A stretch of 64,000 nucleotides of DNA. Origin: Flavilitoribacter nigricans DSM 23189 = NBRC 102662 (GTDB lineage Bacteria; Bacteroidota; Bacteroidia; Chitinophagales; Saprospiraceae). The stretch is taken from the NCBI RefSeq assembly GCF_002646595.1, contig NZ_PDUD01000055.1, positions 1-64,000 on the forward strand, read 5' to 3'. A model generated the notes under the pieces. The model worked only from the letters and a program-made list of their open reading frames with translations, was not told the DNA's origin and made no database searches. A program made the position numbers and the translations under genes. This document shows positions 62,424-64,000 of the stretch, one piece after another; positions within the stretch are counted from its first letter, which is position 1; each line of letters opens with the position of its first letter.

Positions 62424-64000
62424 GTGCAGTACGAAAGTTTTTACGAAAAAAGCATCCGGAACCCGGAGGCATTCTGGAAAGAACAGGCGGATCAACTGGC
62501 CTGGTACCAAAAGCCGGAAACCATTCTCTCCAAAAACGAAGACGGGTATGATCAATGGTTTGCCGATGGTAGTCTGAATCTCAGCTATCTCTGCATCGAT
62601 AAACATATAGAAGATGGCTACGGTGAGCAGCCGGCTCTTATTTACGACTCGCCGGTCACCGATACCAAAAAGCAATTCACCTTCAACGAACTAAAAGACC
62701 AGGTTAGCCGGCTGGCCGGTGGACTGCAGTCGCTCGGCCTGGAAAAAGGGGACACGGTCATCATTTATATGCCGATGATCCCCGAAGCTGTTTTTGCCAT
62801 GCTGGCCTGCGTCCGGATCGGGGTGATCCATTCCGTGGTCTTCGGCGGTTTCGCTCCGCACGAGCTGGCCATCCGGATCGATGACTGCAAACCCAAAGTG
62901 ATCATTACCGCTTCTAATGGCATTGAGATCACCCGCATCATTCCCTACAAGCCGTTTGTGGATCAGGCGATCGAAGAGGCGGAACACCGGCCCGAATCCG
63001 TCGTTATTTTTGACCGCAAACTGGGAGTAGAGATCCCCGCCCGCCCCTACGATGTGGATTACGCAAAACTGGTGCGGGAAGCCGATCCGGTCGACCCAAT
63101 ACCGGTGGCGTCCACCCATCCGTCCTATATCCTGTATACATCCGGGACTACCGGCAAACCCAAGGGCATCATTCGGGATACCGGCGGCTATGCGACCGCC
63201 CTGAAGTTCTCTATGAAATACGTTTACGGTGTGCAGCCGGGAGACACCTACTGGGCGGCGAGCGATGTAGGTTGGGTCGTAGGACACAGTTACATCGTTT
63301 ACGGGCCGCTGATCAATCGCAATACCACGGTCTTGTTCGAAGGCAAGCCCATCAAAACGCCCGACGCCAGTACGTTCTGGCGGGTGATCAGTGAGTACGG
63401 TGTAAAGGTCATGTTCACGGCGCCCACGGCCATCCGGGCAATTAAAAAAGAGGACCCGGAAGGTAAGCTACTGGAGCAATTTGATCTTTCCGGACTGAAA
63501 TATCAGTTCCTGGCCGGAGAGCGTTGCGACGTGGCTACCCTGCAGTGGACCGAAGAGCAGCTCAAAGTACCGGTAGTAGATCACTGGTGGCAAACCGAAT
63601 CCGGCTGGCCCATGCTTTCCAATATGGTGGGTGTGGAAGTCAAGCCCATCAAACCTGGATCAGCCACTTTGCCGGTCTGCGGCTACGATATCCGGATCCT
63701 GGATGAGCACGGGGTGGAAGTAGGAGCGGAGGAAGAAGGCTACGTGGCGGTAAAGCTGCCTTTACCACCGGGTACGCTGATGAGCCTTTGGGGAAACCCG
63801 GAAAGATTCCGTGAAGGGTATCTAAGCCGGTTCGACGGCTATTATTTCTCCGGAGACGGTGGTTACCGGGACGAAGACGGATACATTTTTATCACCGGAC
63901 GGGTGGATGACATCATCAATGTGGCGGGGCATCGATTATCTACGGCGGAACTGGAAGAAGTCGTCGCCGCCCATCCCGCTGTAGCCGAATGTGCGGTATT
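62424..64000 (+). CDS. prpE: Propionyl-CoA/acetyl-CoA synthetase (PrpE-like), 3' end beyond window
   Basis: An acyl-CoA synthetase open to the window edge (about 525 residues visible). It activates propionate or a related short acid with ATP to form acyl-CoA. Motifs in order are the AMP-binding SYILYTSGTTGKPKGI, DHWWQTESGWPM, GYYFSGDGGYRDEDGYIF and GRVDDIINVAGHRLSTAEL. The last is characteristic of the PrpE/ACSS3 group, as is the spacing. The start is a GTG at 62424, with an in-frame stop just upstream at 62403. The C-terminal catalytic-lysine domain is lost to the window end. Confidence 0.93.
   Translation, partial: MQYESFYEKSIRNPEAFWKEQADQLAWYQKPETILSKNEDGYDQWFADGSLNLSYLCIDKHIEDGYGEQPALIYDSPVTDTKKQFTFNELKDQVSRLAGGLQSLGLEKGDTVIIYMPMIPEAVFAMLACVRIGVIHSVVFGGFAPHELAIRIDDCKPKVIITASNGIEITRIIPYKPFVDQAIEEAEHRPESVVIFDRKLGVEIPARPYDVDYAKLVREADPVDPIPVASTHPSYILYTSGTTGKPKGIIRDTGGYATALKFSMKYVYGVQPGDTYWAASDVGWVVGHSYIVYGPLINRNTTVLFEGKPIKTPDASTFWRVISEYGVKVMFTAPTAIRAIKKEDPEGKLLEQFDLSGLKYQFLAGERCDVATLQWTEEQLKVPVVDHWWQTESGWPMLSNMVGVEVKPIKPGSATLPVCGYDIRILDEHGVEVGAEEEGYVAVKLPLPPGTLMSLWGNPERFREGYLSRFDGYYFSGDGGYRDEDGYIFITGRVDDIINVAGHRLSTAELEEVVAAHPAVAECAV

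Overview
The window looks like chromosomal DNA of a free-living, Lewinella-like member of the Bacteroidota (Saprospiria). Base composition is mid-GC. Ribosome binding sites are weak, promoter matches follow the Bacteroidota TTG-N17-21-TAnnTTTG pattern, and family signatures include GWxTD, GSII-type glutamine synthetase, the M1 GMEYP motif, a prephenate dehydratase / aminotransferase / prephenate dehydrogenase / DAHP synthase-chorismate mutase run, and many lipoproteins. The genus is inference. I found no rRNA, tRNA, transposase, prophage, plasmid or CRISPR signature; this is core and semi-core genome.

Layout. 0.2-2.8 kb: minus-strand cupin, PEP-hydrolase-like TIM barrel and UPF0261 genes, the bacterial counterpart of the plant Tm-1 protein. 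2.9-7.8 kb: an OmpA-type lipoprotein, groES-groEL, secG and a TPR protein. 7.9-18.5 kb: mixed housekeeping genes (aldose epimerase, rlmH, rhomboid, BON-LysM, Nudix, two SDRs, GDPD, acyl-CoA oxidase-like flavoprotein, HtrA). 18.6-20.3 kb: two LytTR regulators either side of a 500-base hairpin-rich gap. 20.3-31.8 kb: an exonuclease/GIY-YIG fusion, a NamZ-type muramidase, an alpha/beta hydrolase and several surface or unknown proteins. 32.0-36.6 kb: a nitrogen-assimilation block (PII, Amt, porin-like barrel, GSII). 36.9-53.5 kb: PepT, coiled-coil membrane protein, bile-acid-symporter-type transporter, HD protein, GH3, amidase, DUF697/SHOCT protein, M1 peptidase, GWxTD protein and enoyl-CoA hydratase. 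53.6-58.1 kb: the phenylalanine/tyrosine operon. 58.2-64 kb: OMP, UbiX, an SGNH-like protein, an APC permease, and a propionyl-CoA synthetase cut by the window end.

The most striking element is the leader of the Phe/Tyr operon (57760-58110, minus strand). A near-consensus promoter is followed by two tandem attenuators. Each has its own short leader peptide packed with Phe and Tyr codons, a hairpin at the leader stop codon, a GGGAC-type antiterminator strand, and a GC-rich terminator with a T tract. The two leaders share an identical 21-base core, so the unit appears duplicated. No promoter is visible between them, so RNA polymerase would have to pass both checkpoints before reaching pheA, the aminotransferase, tyrA and the DAHP synthase-chorismate mutase.

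Other points of interest: an SGNH-hydrolase-like lipoprotein that seems to have lost its catalytic Ser, Asn and His; a predicted membrane-tethered HTH protein; U-less strong hairpins and simple repeats clustered just after stop codons; and a porin embedded in the nitrogen block.
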